From positions 1 through 56,066 of the forward strand of contig JAYEJW010000561.1 in assembly GCA_034716535.1 (NCBI GenBank): 56,066 nucleotides of DNA, given 5' to 3'. Below the pieces are notes generated by a model. That model was not told the DNA's origin. It worked only from the letters and a program-made list of their open reading frames with translations, and made no database searches. Positions 41,897 to 49,965 of this stretch are shown here, piece after piece (position 1 is the stretch's first letter; each line of letters starts with the position of its first letter). The DNA comes from JAYEJW01 sp034716535 (GTDB lineage: Bacteria > Pseudomonadota > Gammaproteobacteria > Chromatiales > Chromatiaceae). Position numbers and translations under genes: made by a program.

Positions 41897-42853
41897 TCAT
41901 AAGGAACGCTGCGGCATCTTTCTCGTCAGATCAGGCGGCAGACGAAAGGTGATCCGCTCGGTTTCACCGTCCATCTCCCGGACACCATGCAGGGAAAAGC
42001 TCCGCAGTTTGTCCAACACGTCCTGGACCAGCACTTGCGGGGTCGAAGCGCCCGCCGTAACGCCTACACTTGCACCTTCCCGGAACCAGGAGTCATTGAG
42101 ATCACCTGCGTCCTGAATGAGGTACGCCGGTACCCCCATCTGCTCGCCGACTTCGCGCAGCCTGTTCGAGTTCGAGCTGTTGCGGGCCCCCACGACCAAC
42201 AACAGGTCCACCATTCCGGCCAGCTCGCGCACCGCGTTCTGACGGTTCTGCGTCGCATAGCAGATGTCGTCTTTTTTCGGCCCCACAATGGCCGGGAACC
42301 TTGCACGCAGGGCCTCGATGATTCTGACGGTTTCGTCGATCGAGAGGGTGGTTTGGGTGACATACCCGAGCTCTTGAGGTGTCCTGACTGAGAGCCTCCG
42401 TACGTCGTCGACACTTTCAACCAGGTAAATGTCGCCGCCAAAGCCAGGTTCGTAACAGCCAAGCGTTCCCACGACTTCGGGGTGCCCGGAATGGCCGATC
42501 AGTATGACTTCCCGCCCGGCGCGCGCATGCCGCGCGACCTCCAGGTGAACCTTGGTCACCAGCGGGCAGGTTGCATCGATGACCTGCAGGCCCTTCTTTT
42601 CTGCATCGGCGGCAACGGCTGCCGAGACACCGTGGGCGCTGAAGATGGCGACAGCGCCCGCCGGCACATCGGCCAACTGCTCCACAAAGACGGCTCCTTG
42701 GGCCTTCAGCTTGTTCACGACGTACTGGTTGTGAACGATCTCGTGCAACACGTAGACAGGAGCGCCATGGATCTCCAAAGCCGCCTCGACGATCCCTATC
42801 GCACGCACCACGCCGGCGCAGAAACCACGGGGATTTGCCAGTATCACGTCCAT
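41897..42853 (-). CDS. ispH: 4-Hydroxy-3-methylbut-2-enyl diphosphate reductase
   Basis: The last enzyme of the MEP isoprenoid pathway, producing IPP and DMAPP with a 4Fe-4S cluster. The 318-residue protein keeps the three cluster cysteines: Cys12 (PRGFCAGV), Cys96 (DATCPLVTKVH) and Cys198 (ICYATQNRQ). The active-site stretch ARNSSNSNRL is also present. The frame extends upstream to 43012, but the ATG at 42853 starts the conserved MDVILANPRGFCAG. Its place beside hopanoid genes suggests a pathway-dedicated copy, though a single genomic copy is equally possible from this window alone. Confidence 0.97.
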   Translation of the reverse strand: MDVILANPRGFCAGVVRAIGIVEAALEIHGAPVYVLHEIVHNQYVVNKLKAQGAVFVEQLADVPAGAVAIFSAHGVSAAVAADAEKKGLQVIDATCPLVTKVHLEVARHARAGREVILIGHSGHPEVVGTLGCYEPGFGGDIYLVESVDDVRRLSVRTPQELGYVTQTTLSIDETVRIIEALRARFPAIVGPKKDDICYATQNRQNAVRELAGMVDLLLVVGARNSSNSNRLREVGEQMGVPAYLIQDAGDLNDSWFREGASVGVTAGASTPQVLVQDVLDKLRSFSLHGVREMDGETERITFRLPPDLTRKMPQRSL

Positions 42854-43221
42854 CGCGACTACCTCTTGGCTAGGCTCGCACGGTGGTTGTTGTTCTCCTT
42901 CGACGTCTGAACAAGAACCGCGTGCGCTGATCTCTCGATACCTGTTCCGGGGTTCGGTTGAGACGCGCCGATACGCGTGACGCGTTAAGCAGAGAGACCC
43001 GGAGCCGAGCAAAAGTCTTTCATCGCAAGAATGCCCGGATGGGATTCTGGTACTCCGACAGGGAGTGGTAGAGAGACCCGGGGGGACCCCGCGCCGGTCA
43101 GGTACCGCTCCGGCATGGCTGTCGAAGATTTCTTCGCTCGGTGAAAAATGCCGGGCCCGTCACCGGTCTCAGATAAACAAAGCAGCAGATCCGCATCTTT
43201 TCCGTTCTCAGCCGATGGGGT
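42854..43221. other. Divergent ispH/dxs regulatory region
   Basis: A 368-base spacer from which both arms of the hopanoid locus must be transcribed. I saw no convincing -10/-35 pair, no operator palindrome and no coding frame supported by homology; the frames crossing it are N-terminal extensions or shadows. Confidence 0.5.
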
Positions 43222-45354
43222 GTGCCCATGAAATCCTTATTGCCGTACTCGCTGGAGTGCACAGCGCCCTTGCTGGCGTACAACATCCCCATCGATCAAC
43301 GGCGGGAGGCTGAGACGACGAATCGCGGAAGTTTCCCGTCGATCGACGCCATCAATTCGCCGAAAGACCTCCGAGCCCTGCCCGAGCTCCAGTTGGAGGC
43401 CCTGGCGCATCAGCTGCGGGCGTATTTGATTGAAACCGTTTCGCACAGTGGCGGGCACTTCGCAGCCGGCCTTGGGGCCATCGAGCTGAGCATCGCTCTC
43501 CACTATGTGTTCAACACGCCGGACGACCGTCTGGTTTGGGATGTTGGTCACCAGACCTATCCGCACAAGATCCTCACTGGGAGACGGGAGCGAATGGGGG
43601 CTGTGCGCAAGAAGGGCGGGCCGTCCGGATTTCCGAGGCGTAGCGAGAGCTGCTATGACACCTTCGGTGTCGCGCACGCCGGCACATCGATCAGTGCCGC
43701 CCTCGGCATGGTGAGCGCCATGGTCTGTGCCGGCACCGACCGGAAAGTGGTCACTGTGATCGGCGATGGAGCAATCACCGCCGGCATGGCCTACGAGGCG
43801 TTGAATCACGCCGGAGATGTTGGAGCTGATCTTCTGGTCGTCTTGAACGACAACAACATGTCCATCTCCCCCAATGTCGGCGCATTGTCGCGTTCCCTCA
43901 GCCACCTGCGCACAAACAAGCACCGCGTCGATATCAACGGGGACGGCACGAAGATGCTGAGATCTCTGTCCGGTTCGGTCGGGCTCGTTGCGGGCACCGG
44001 GCCAGCTACGGCGGGTACCTGGACCAGCGATCCCGGGAACACCCCGGGGGCGCTGTTCGAAGACCTCGGGTTCGACTATTTCGGGCCCTTCGACGGGCAC
44101 GATGTTCCGAGTTTGGTCGCCACCCTCCGTAAGCTGCGCTCCGTAAAAGGCCCGCGCCTCCTGCATGTGGTGACCCGCAAGGGCAAGGGGTATGGACCCG
44201 CGGAGGACGACCCGGTCGGCTATCACAGCGTCGCGCCCTTCGATCCGAACGTCGGCTGCCGGTCCAGCTCAGCGAAGGGTTCGCCGACCTATACGGAGGT
44301 GTTTGGCGACTGGTTGTGCGACATGGCCGAGCGCGACCCACGGTTGCTCGGCATCACCCCGGCCATGCGGGAGGGCTCGGGCCTGGTCGAATTCGCCAAG
44401 CGTTTTCCGGACCGCTATTACGATGTCGGCATCGCGGAGCAGCATTCGGTCACCCTGGCCGCAGGTCAGGCCTGTGAGGGCATGAAACCGGTCGTCGCCA
44501 TTTATTCCACCTTCCTTCAGCGCGCCTACGATCAACTGATCCATGACGTCGCCTTACAGAACCTGCCCGTCCTCTTTGCCATAGACCGCGCCGGCATCGT
44601 GGGGCCGGACGGTCCTACCCATGCCGGCAGTTTCGACCTGTCCTACCTCCGCTGTGTTCCGAACCTGATCCTCATGGCGCCCGCCGATGAAAACGAGTGC
44701 CGTCAGATGCTCTACACGGGGTTCCTGCAGAACTGCCCCGTGGCAGTGCGCTACCCGCGTGGTAAGGGGCCGGGGGAACCCGTATCCGAATCGATGACGG
44801 ATCTGCCGATCGGCCGGGCGGAGCTGCGTCGAAAAGGCAGGGGCGTGGCGATTCTCGCCTTCGGTGCAATGGTGAGCACCGCCATGGAGGCGGCCACGCG
44901 CATGGATGCCACCCTGGTGAACATGCGCTTCGTCAAGCCGTTGGACGAGCACCTGATACTGGAGATGGCCAAGACCCACGACATGCTGGTGACCATCGAG
45001 GACAACGTCGTGGCCGGCGGGGCCGGAAGTGCGGTCAATGAATGTCTGGTCGCCGTCCAAGCGTCCGTGCCGGTACTGAACCTGGGACTGCCGGACCGTT
45101 TTTTGGAGCACGGCTCGCGCGAGGAGCTGCTTGCGGACTGCGGCCTCAGCCCGGAAGGGCTTGTGCGCGCTGTGGAACAACAGTATCGCGTGTGCCGCAT
45201 TCGATCCGACACCCCCTTCCTTCCGCAACAATGGCACCGGTCCGGGTTCGCACCCAGGGCCTCGGTCGCGCTGTTGGCGGACTGGAACCGAGATTCTCGG
45301 CGATCAGGCGCGACTAAGGTGTCTGCAACACGCGCCATGCGGAAGCGGCACTGA
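43222..45354 (+). CDS. dxs: 1-Deoxy-D-xylulose-5-phosphate synthase
   Basis: A cytosolic thiamine-diphosphate enzyme that condenses pyruvate and glyceraldehyde 3-phosphate, the committed MEP step. TPP is bound by GDGAITAGMAYEALNH through LNDNNMSIS. The transketolase core is complete: WDVGHQTYPHKILTGR, ITPAMREGSGLVEF, VGIAEQHSVTLAAG and AIDRAGIVGPDGPTHAG. At 710 residues it is longer than usual, with about 27 extra residues at the N-terminus and an Arg-rich tail of about 60. The start at 43222 is GTG; an ATG lies at 43228. Placement next to squalene and hopene genes points to a hopanoid-supply role. Confidence 0.95.
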   Translation: MPMKSLLPYSLECTAPLLAYNIPIDQRREAETTNRGSFPSIDAINSPKDLRALPELQLEALAHQLRAYLIETVSHSGGHFAAGLGAIELSIALHYVFNTPDDRLVWDVGHQTYPHKILTGRRERMGAVRKKGGPSGFPRRSESCYDTFGVAHAGTSISAALGMVSAMVCAGTDRKVVTVIGDGAITAGMAYEALNHAGDVGADLLVVLNDNNMSISPNVGALSRSLSHLRTNKHRVDINGDGTKMLRSLSGSVGLVAGTGPATAGTWTSDPGNTPGALFEDLGFDYFGPFDGHDVPSLVATLRKLRSVKGPRLLHVVTRKGKGYGPAEDDPVGYHSVAPFDPNVGCRSSSAKGSPTYTEVFGDWLCDMAERDPRLLGITPAMREGSGLVEFAKRFPDRYYDVGIAEQHSVTLAAGQACEGMKPVVAIYSTFLQRAYDQLIHDVALQNLPVLFAIDRAGIVGPDGPTHAGSFDLSYLRCVPNLILMAPADENECRQMLYTGFLQNCPVAVRYPRGKGPGEPVSESMTDLPIGRAELRRKGRGVAILAFGAMVSTAMEAATRMDATLVNMRFVKPLDEHLILEMAKTHDMLVTIEDNVVAGGAGSAVNECLVAVQASVPVLNLGLPDRFLEHGSREELLADCGLSPEGLVRAVEQQYRVCRIRSDTPFLPQQWHRSGFAPRASVALLADWNRDSRRSGATKVSATRAMRKRH

Positions 45355-45458
45355 CCCGTCCAGGCGCATGAGTCTCGGACACCCCCCTTGCGGCCTGTAG
45401 GTCCATGGATCGGTCGGGTCTCGGCGGAGGACGTGTTGACAATACAGAGGGTAGCATC

Positions 45459-46565
45459 ATGGCTACGATCGGACTGCAAATCAGCGAAAGGGTCCCGCTA
45501 GGCGATCGCCCAGCGGTCGCCCGTTCTGGCGATCCGCTCCCCGGCCGGGAGCTACAGGGCTACTTGCTCAACGGCGTATCGCGCACCTTCGCTCTGACCA
45601 TCCCACAATTGCCCGCCAGACTGGCGTGGGTCGTCGCCAATGCCTACCTCTTGTGCCGAATCGTCGACACCATCGAGGACGAGCCAGCCCTGACGGTAGG
45701 GCAGAAACGGTACTTTTGCGAGCGGTTCGTGGAGGTGGTTGCCGGGGCAAGTGAAGCGCAGGCCTTCGCCAACGAGCTCGCCCCGCGCCTATCGGATGCG
45801 ACCAGTATCGCCGAACAAGAGCTGGTCCGGCTCACGCCGGAGGTTGTACGGGTCACCGAAAAACTGAACGGGGCTCAGCGCGGAGCGCTTCTGCGCTGCA
45901 TCCGGGTCATGGCGCAGGGGATGGCCGGGTTCCAGGAGGCCAAGGACCCCCATGGTCTACAGAACATCGCCGAGCTCGAGCGCTATTGTTATTACGTCGC
46001 CGGTGTCGTGGGCGAGATGCTGACCACCTTGTTCTGCGATCACTCGCCCCTGGTCGCGCGGAATCGGGACGCCCTGATGGGCCTGGCAGTGTCCTTCGGC
46101 CAGGGGCTGCAGATGACAAACATCCTGAAAGACATCTGGGATGATCAAAGTCGCGGCGCCTGCTGGCTGCCGCAGGATGTGTTCTCACAGGCCGGCTTCG
46201 ATCTGCTGGAGCTGGAGCCGGGCCGGTTCCGTCCGGGCTTCGGCCAGGGGCTCGCCCGGCTGATCGGCGTCACCTACGGGCACCTGAGTAACGCCCTCGC
46301 CTACACGCTCCTCTTGCCCAGACAGGAGACGGGGATACGCAACTTCTGTCTATGGAACATCGGCATGGCTGTGCTGACGCTGCGAAAGATCCACAGGCAC
46401 CCGGATTTCGACCGGAGCCAGCAGGTGAAGATCTCCCGCCGCAGCGTCATGGCGACCATTGTGGCCAGCCGGTTGACCGCGGCCCACGATCACCTGCTGA
46501 GGGCACTGTTTCACATGGGCGGTATCGGCCTGCCGAGGGGGCGTCCGCGGCAAACGCCGGTCTGA
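45459..46565 (+). CDS. Squalene synthase, FDFT1-like single-enzyme type
   Basis: Joins two farnesyl diphosphates and, in this subfamily, reduces presqualene diphosphate to squalene with NADPH. The 368-residue protein opens with SRTFALTIPQLP (41-52) and the first Asp-rich motif DTIEDE (70-75). YCYYVAGVVGEMLT is at 176-189 and a second Asp-rich motif lies near 225-229. A C-terminal FCLWNIGMAVLTL (296-308) matches the region unique to reducing squalene synthases. Bacterial HpnC and HpnD look different, and neither they nor HpnE is in this window. The ATG at 45459 has a GAGGGT upstream and is preferred to 45405. Confidence 0.88.
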   Translation: MATIGLQISERVPLGDRPAVARSGDPLPGRELQGYLLNGVSRTFALTIPQLPARLAWVVANAYLLCRIVDTIEDEPALTVGQKRYFCERFVEVVAGASEAQAFANELAPRLSDATSIAEQELVRLTPEVVRVTEKLNGAQRGALLRCIRVMAQGMAGFQEAKDPHGLQNIAELERYCYYVAGVVGEMLTTLFCDHSPLVARNRDALMGLAVSFGQGLQMTNILKDIWDDQSRGACWLPQDVFSQAGFDLLELEPGRFRPGFGQGLARLIGVTYGHLSNALAYTLLLPRQETGIRNFCLWNIGMAVLTLRKIHRHPDFDRSQQVKISRRSVMATIVASRLTAAHDHLLRALFHMGGIGLPRGRPRQTPV

Positions 46566-46582
46566 GAAGAGGTGCCGGAATC

Positions 46583-48547
46583 ATGCTCGACACCACCACG
46601 GCGCTTCAGACCGCCCTGATGGCCGGGGCGGCTGACGCGGAAACGCCGTTCGCCGACCAGGAGGCCCTGGAGGCGTCGATCCGAAGCGCCCGGGACGCCC
46701 TCATCGCCTCGCAGCATCCCGATGGCTATTGGTGCTTCGAGCTCGAGGCCGACTGCACCATCCCCGCCGAATATGTCCTGATGATGCACTACCTGGGGGA
46801 GATCGATCGCGCACTGCAGGCGAAGATGGCCGCCTATCTGCGGGCGCACCAGCAAGCCGACGGCGGCTGGCCGCTGTTCTTCGGCGGCGAGCTCGACATC
46901 AGTTGTTCGGTCAAGGCCTACTATGCCCTCAAGCTCGCCGGCGACGCCCCGCAGGCACCGCACATGGACCGGGCAAAGGAGGCGATCCTGACCCACGGTG
47001 GGGCCGCGCGCGCCAACGTCTTCACGCGCATCACGCTGGCGCTGTTTGGCCAGGTCCCCTGGCGAGCCACCCCCTTCATGCCGGTCGAGATCCTGCTGCT
47101 GCCGCCCTGGTTTCCTTTCCATCTGGACAAGACCTCTTATTGGTCACGCACCGTGATGGTACCGCTTCTCATCCTCTGCAGCCTGAAACCCCAGGCGTGC
47201 AATCCGCACGGAGCTCATATCCGTGAGCTGTTTGAGGTGCCAGCCGAGCAAGAGACGCGCTACTTCCCGGTTCGGTCATCCCTCAACCGTGCAGTCCTGT
47301 TGCTGGAGCGCTTCGGGCGGGTTCTCGAGCCCTGGATTCCCCGGCGGTTGCGTGCCCGCGCCCTGCGCAAGGCGGAAACCTGGGTCGTCGAGCGTCTCAA
47401 TGATCGGGACGGCCTGGGCGCGATCTTCCCCGCAATGGTCAACGCCGTTGAGGCCCTGGACTGCCTCGGCTATCCTCCCAGTCACCCCGACCGAGCGGCC
47501 GCCCGGGAGGCCCTCCAAGGGTTGGTCGTCGACAGGGGCGCTGTCGCTTACTGCCAACCCTGCTTCTCGCCGGTCTGGGATACAGCGCTGGCCTGTCTCG
47601 CGCTGCAGGACACGGGTGGGGCCGATGCGCAGGCGGCGGTCCGCCGGGCCCTGGACTGGCTGCAGGAGCGCCAGTTGCTCGAGGACACGGGCGACTGGCG
47701 CGGGAAGCGTCCTCGACTCCGGGGGGGCGGTTGGCCGTTCCAGTTCCGGAACAGCCACTACCCCGACCTGGACGATACGGCCGCTGTGGCCTGGGCCATG
47801 GACCAAACCGAAGACCCGGCCTTCAGCGACAGCATCCGCCGGGCCGCCGACTGGATCTGCGGCATGCAGTCCCGAAACGGCGGCTTTGCAGCCTTCGACG
47901 TCGACAATACCCACACATACCTGAACGAGATCCCCTTTGCGGACCACGGTGCACTGCTCGACCCGCCGACCGCCGATGTCAGCGCCCGTTGCCTCACCCT
48001 CCTCGCCCGGCTCGGAGGGGATCGCGGTGCCTATCGGCGGGCGCTGGAGGCCTGCCTGGCGTATCTACGCGCCGAGCAGGAGGCGAACGGCTCCTGGTTC
48101 GGACGCTGGGGAACCAACCACATCTACGGTACCTGGTCGGCACTGGTGGCCCTGGAACAGGCGGGCGTCGAGCCCGAGCACCCCGACGTACGACGGGCGG
48201 TGGCCTGGCTCAAGGGCGTTCAGCGGCCGGATGGCGGCTGGGGCGAGGACAACGACAGCTACTGGGATCCGCAGAAGGCGGGACGGGGCGATCGGAGCAC
48301 CTCGTTCCAGACGGCCTGGGCCATCCTGGGGCTTGTCGCAGCCGGAGAGGTCGACTCGGACAGCGTTCGCAATGGTGTAGAGCATCTTCTGCGCACCCGA
48401 CGGCCGGACGGTACCTGGGAGGACGCGGATTTTACGGCCCCGGGCTTCCCGCGGGTCTTTTATCTCAAATACCACGGCTACAGCCAATACTTCCCGTTGT
48501 GGGCGCTGGCCCGCTATCGCAACCTGGCGCAGGGGCAATCGGCGTGA
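46583..48547 (+). CDS. shc: Squalene-hopene cyclase
   Basis: A membrane-associated cyclase that folds squalene into hopene and hopanol. The 654-residue protein carries the protonating motif DLDDTA at 395-400 (catalytic Asp397) and several QW repeats, such as QHPDGYWCFEL, QQADGGWPLFF and QRPDGGWGED. The substrate-channel text FRNSHYPDLDD and GRWGTNHIYGTWS is typical. The start is ATG 46583 after GAGG; the longer frame from 46352 only overlaps the squalene synthase gene. The stop overlaps the GTG of hpnG by 3 bases. Confidence 0.97.
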   Translation: MLDTTTALQTALMAGAADAETPFADQEALEASIRSARDALIASQHPDGYWCFELEADCTIPAEYVLMMHYLGEIDRALQAKMAAYLRAHQQADGGWPLFFGGELDISCSVKAYYALKLAGDAPQAPHMDRAKEAILTHGGAARANVFTRITLALFGQVPWRATPFMPVEILLLPPWFPFHLDKTSYWSRTVMVPLLILCSLKPQACNPHGAHIRELFEVPAEQETRYFPVRSSLNRAVLLLERFGRVLEPWIPRRLRARALRKAETWVVERLNDRDGLGAIFPAMVNAVEALDCLGYPPSHPDRAAAREALQGLVVDRGAVAYCQPCFSPVWDTALACLALQDTGGADAQAAVRRALDWLQERQLLEDTGDWRGKRPRLRGGGWPFQFRNSHYPDLDDTAAVAWAMDQTEDPAFSDSIRRAADWICGMQSRNGGFAAFDVDNTHTYLNEIPFADHGALLDPPTADVSARCLTLLARLGGDRGAYRRALEACLAYLRAEQEANGSWFGRWGTNHIYGTWSALVALEQAGVEPEHPDVRRAVAWLKGVQRPDGGWGEDNDSYWDPQKAGRGDRSTSFQTAWAILGLVAAGEVDSDSVRNGVEHLLRTRRPDGTWEDADFTAPGFPRVFYLKYHGYSQYFPLWALARYRNLAQGQSA

Positions 48548-49266
48548 AGGGCTTCGGCATCGTCGCCGCGCTGCCCGCGGAGGTGCGGGCGCTCGCAGGC
48601 ACACCGGCAGCGGTCGGCTCCGTCGCACAGCTGTCCGACCAAGCGATACTGGCGTTGTCAGGCACCGGCCCGGAACGCGCCCGTGCGGCGGGGAAGCGAT
48701 TATTGGCCGAAGGGGCCCGCGGACTGGTCAGTTGGGGGGTGGCGGCGGCGCTCGATCCATGCCTGAGAGCGGGAAGCCTGGTCCTTCCGGTCAGGGTGTT
48801 TGGGCTGGACACAGGGACCTACGAAGCACACCCGGGCTGGCATCGGCGTCTGGTCCACTGCCTGAGCCGCCACCTGGCAACCTCGACCGGGCCCCTCGTT
48901 GAGACACCTGTTCTGCTGACCGATCCCGTGCACAAGCGTGCCCTGTTCGAGCGCTCTCAAGCCATCGCAGCAGACATGGAGAGCGCAGCGCTCGCCAAGC
49001 TGGCGCAGGAGGCCGGCGCCGCCTTTGTGGCGATCCGATCCATCTCGGACACCGCCAGCATGTCGCTTCCCCAGTGGCTCGTGAGCCTGGTGGATGAGGT
49101 CGGCCGCGTCGATCCGGCGAGACTGGCCAAGGCGCTCTTCGTCAGTCCTGGACGAGCGGGCGATCTGGCACGACTCGCCTTTGGATTCCGGGCCGCCAAG
49201 GCCACGCTCCGGAATGTGGCGGAGAACGCAGGCAGGGATCTGCTGTTTCAGGTGCAGGAGCGTTAG
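48544..49266 (+). CDS. hpnG: Hopanoid-associated phosphorylase HpnG
   Basis: A purine-nucleoside-phosphorylase-like enzyme that releases adenine from adenosylhopane to give ribosylhopane. The 240-residue protein starts GFGIVAALPAEVRAL, has LSGTGPERARAAGKRLL, in the position of the phosphate-binding loop, and ADMESAALAKLAQEAG, where the ribose-binding Met-Glu lies. The last part has RSISDTASMSLP. GTG at 48544 overlaps the shc stop as GTGA, so the two are coupled. The long frame upstream of 48544 is the shc shadow. Confidence 0.93.
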   Translation: MKGFGIVAALPAEVRALAGTPAAVGSVAQLSDQAILALSGTGPERARAAGKRLLAEGARGLVSWGVAAALDPCLRAGSLVLPVRVFGLDTGTYEAHPGWHRRLVHCLSRHLATSTGPLVETPVLLTDPVHKRALFERSQAIAADMESAALAKLAQEAGAAFVAIRSISDTASMSLPQWLVSLVDEVGRVDPARLAKALFVSPGRAGDLARLAFGFRAAKATLRNVAENAGRDLLFQVQER

Positions 49267-49267
49267 C

Positions 49268-49918
49268 GTGGGTACGCGCACCCGTCCCATGCGACTTGGC
49301 CGGGTCGCGCAGGCGACCGTCGCCGCACTCACCGCTGTCGGACTCTGGATCGCCGTTCTTCTCCCCCTCAATGCCCGCAGCGCCGAGACCGGGAATGCCG
49401 GTGCCGTCGTGTCGGAGCTCCAGGCGGCGTTGCTCGCTGTGATGAAGCAGGCGAATGCCCTCGGCTACCGGGGCCGTGTCCGGCGGCTGACCCCCGTGAT
49501 CACCGAGACCCACGACCTGCCGTCAATGGCGCGCTATGCCATGGGCCGCTATTGGCAAGAGCTGAGCCCGAAGGACAGGAACCGCCTTGTCGATGTCTTC
49601 ACGCGGTTCAGCATCGCCAACTACGCCGCGCGCTTCGACAGTTACAAGGGCCAGACATTCAAGCAGGGAGGCACCAAGCCGCAATCTCGCAAACGCATCC
49701 TGGTCCAAACGGTTCTCGTCAAGTCCGGTCGAGAAGAGGTAGAGTTGAACTACGTGCTTCAGGAGCGGAGCGGCCGTTGGCGGATCGTCAACGTGATGGC
49801 CGACGGCGTCAGCGAGCTTGCCGTCAGACGCAGCGAGTTTGCCAGCGTGCTCAGAAGGGAGGGATTCCCTGCGCTATTGGACGATCTCGAAGCCAAGATC
49901 CTGGAACTGGCCCAGTAG
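49268..49918 (+). CDS. hpnM: Hopanoid-associated MlaC/Ttg2D-like protein HpnM
   Basis: A periplasmic phospholipid-binding-fold protein of the MlaC family linked to hopanoid loci. The signal peptide is clear (RVAQATVAALTAVGLWIAVLL, cleavage near ARSAE). The mature part has the family pattern: FDLPSMARYAMGRYW-like text (HDLPSMARYAMGRYW), then LSPKDRNRLVDVFTRF, KSGREEVELNYVLQE and WRIVNVMADGVSEL. At 216 residues its length fits. The start is GTG 49268, with GGAG 7 bases upstream; an ATG at 49289 is possible. It likely delivers hopanoids to or from the outer membrane together with HpnN. Confidence 0.92.
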   Translation: MGTRTRPMRLGRVAQATVAALTAVGLWIAVLLPLNARSAETGNAGAVVSELQAALLAVMKQANALGYRGRVRRLTPVITETHDLPSMARYAMGRYWQELSPKDRNRLVDVFTRFSIANYAARFDSYKGQTFKQGGTKPQSRKRILVQTVLVKSGREEVELNYVLQERSGRWRIVNVMADGVSELAVRRSEFASVLRREGFPALLDDLEAKILELAQ

Positions 49919-49965
49919 TGCCCGCGGCACTGCCGCGGATCCCTTCTGTCCAGAGGCCACGACGG

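Noticed and set aside
47731..48543. 5' extension of the hpnG frame
   Set aside because: It overlaps shc on the same strand in another frame; homology to HpnG begins at the GTG at 48544.
49552..49965. 5' extension of the hpnN frame
   Set aside because: It overlaps hpnM and encodes Gln/Arg-rich shadow text; ATG 49966 begins the real protein.
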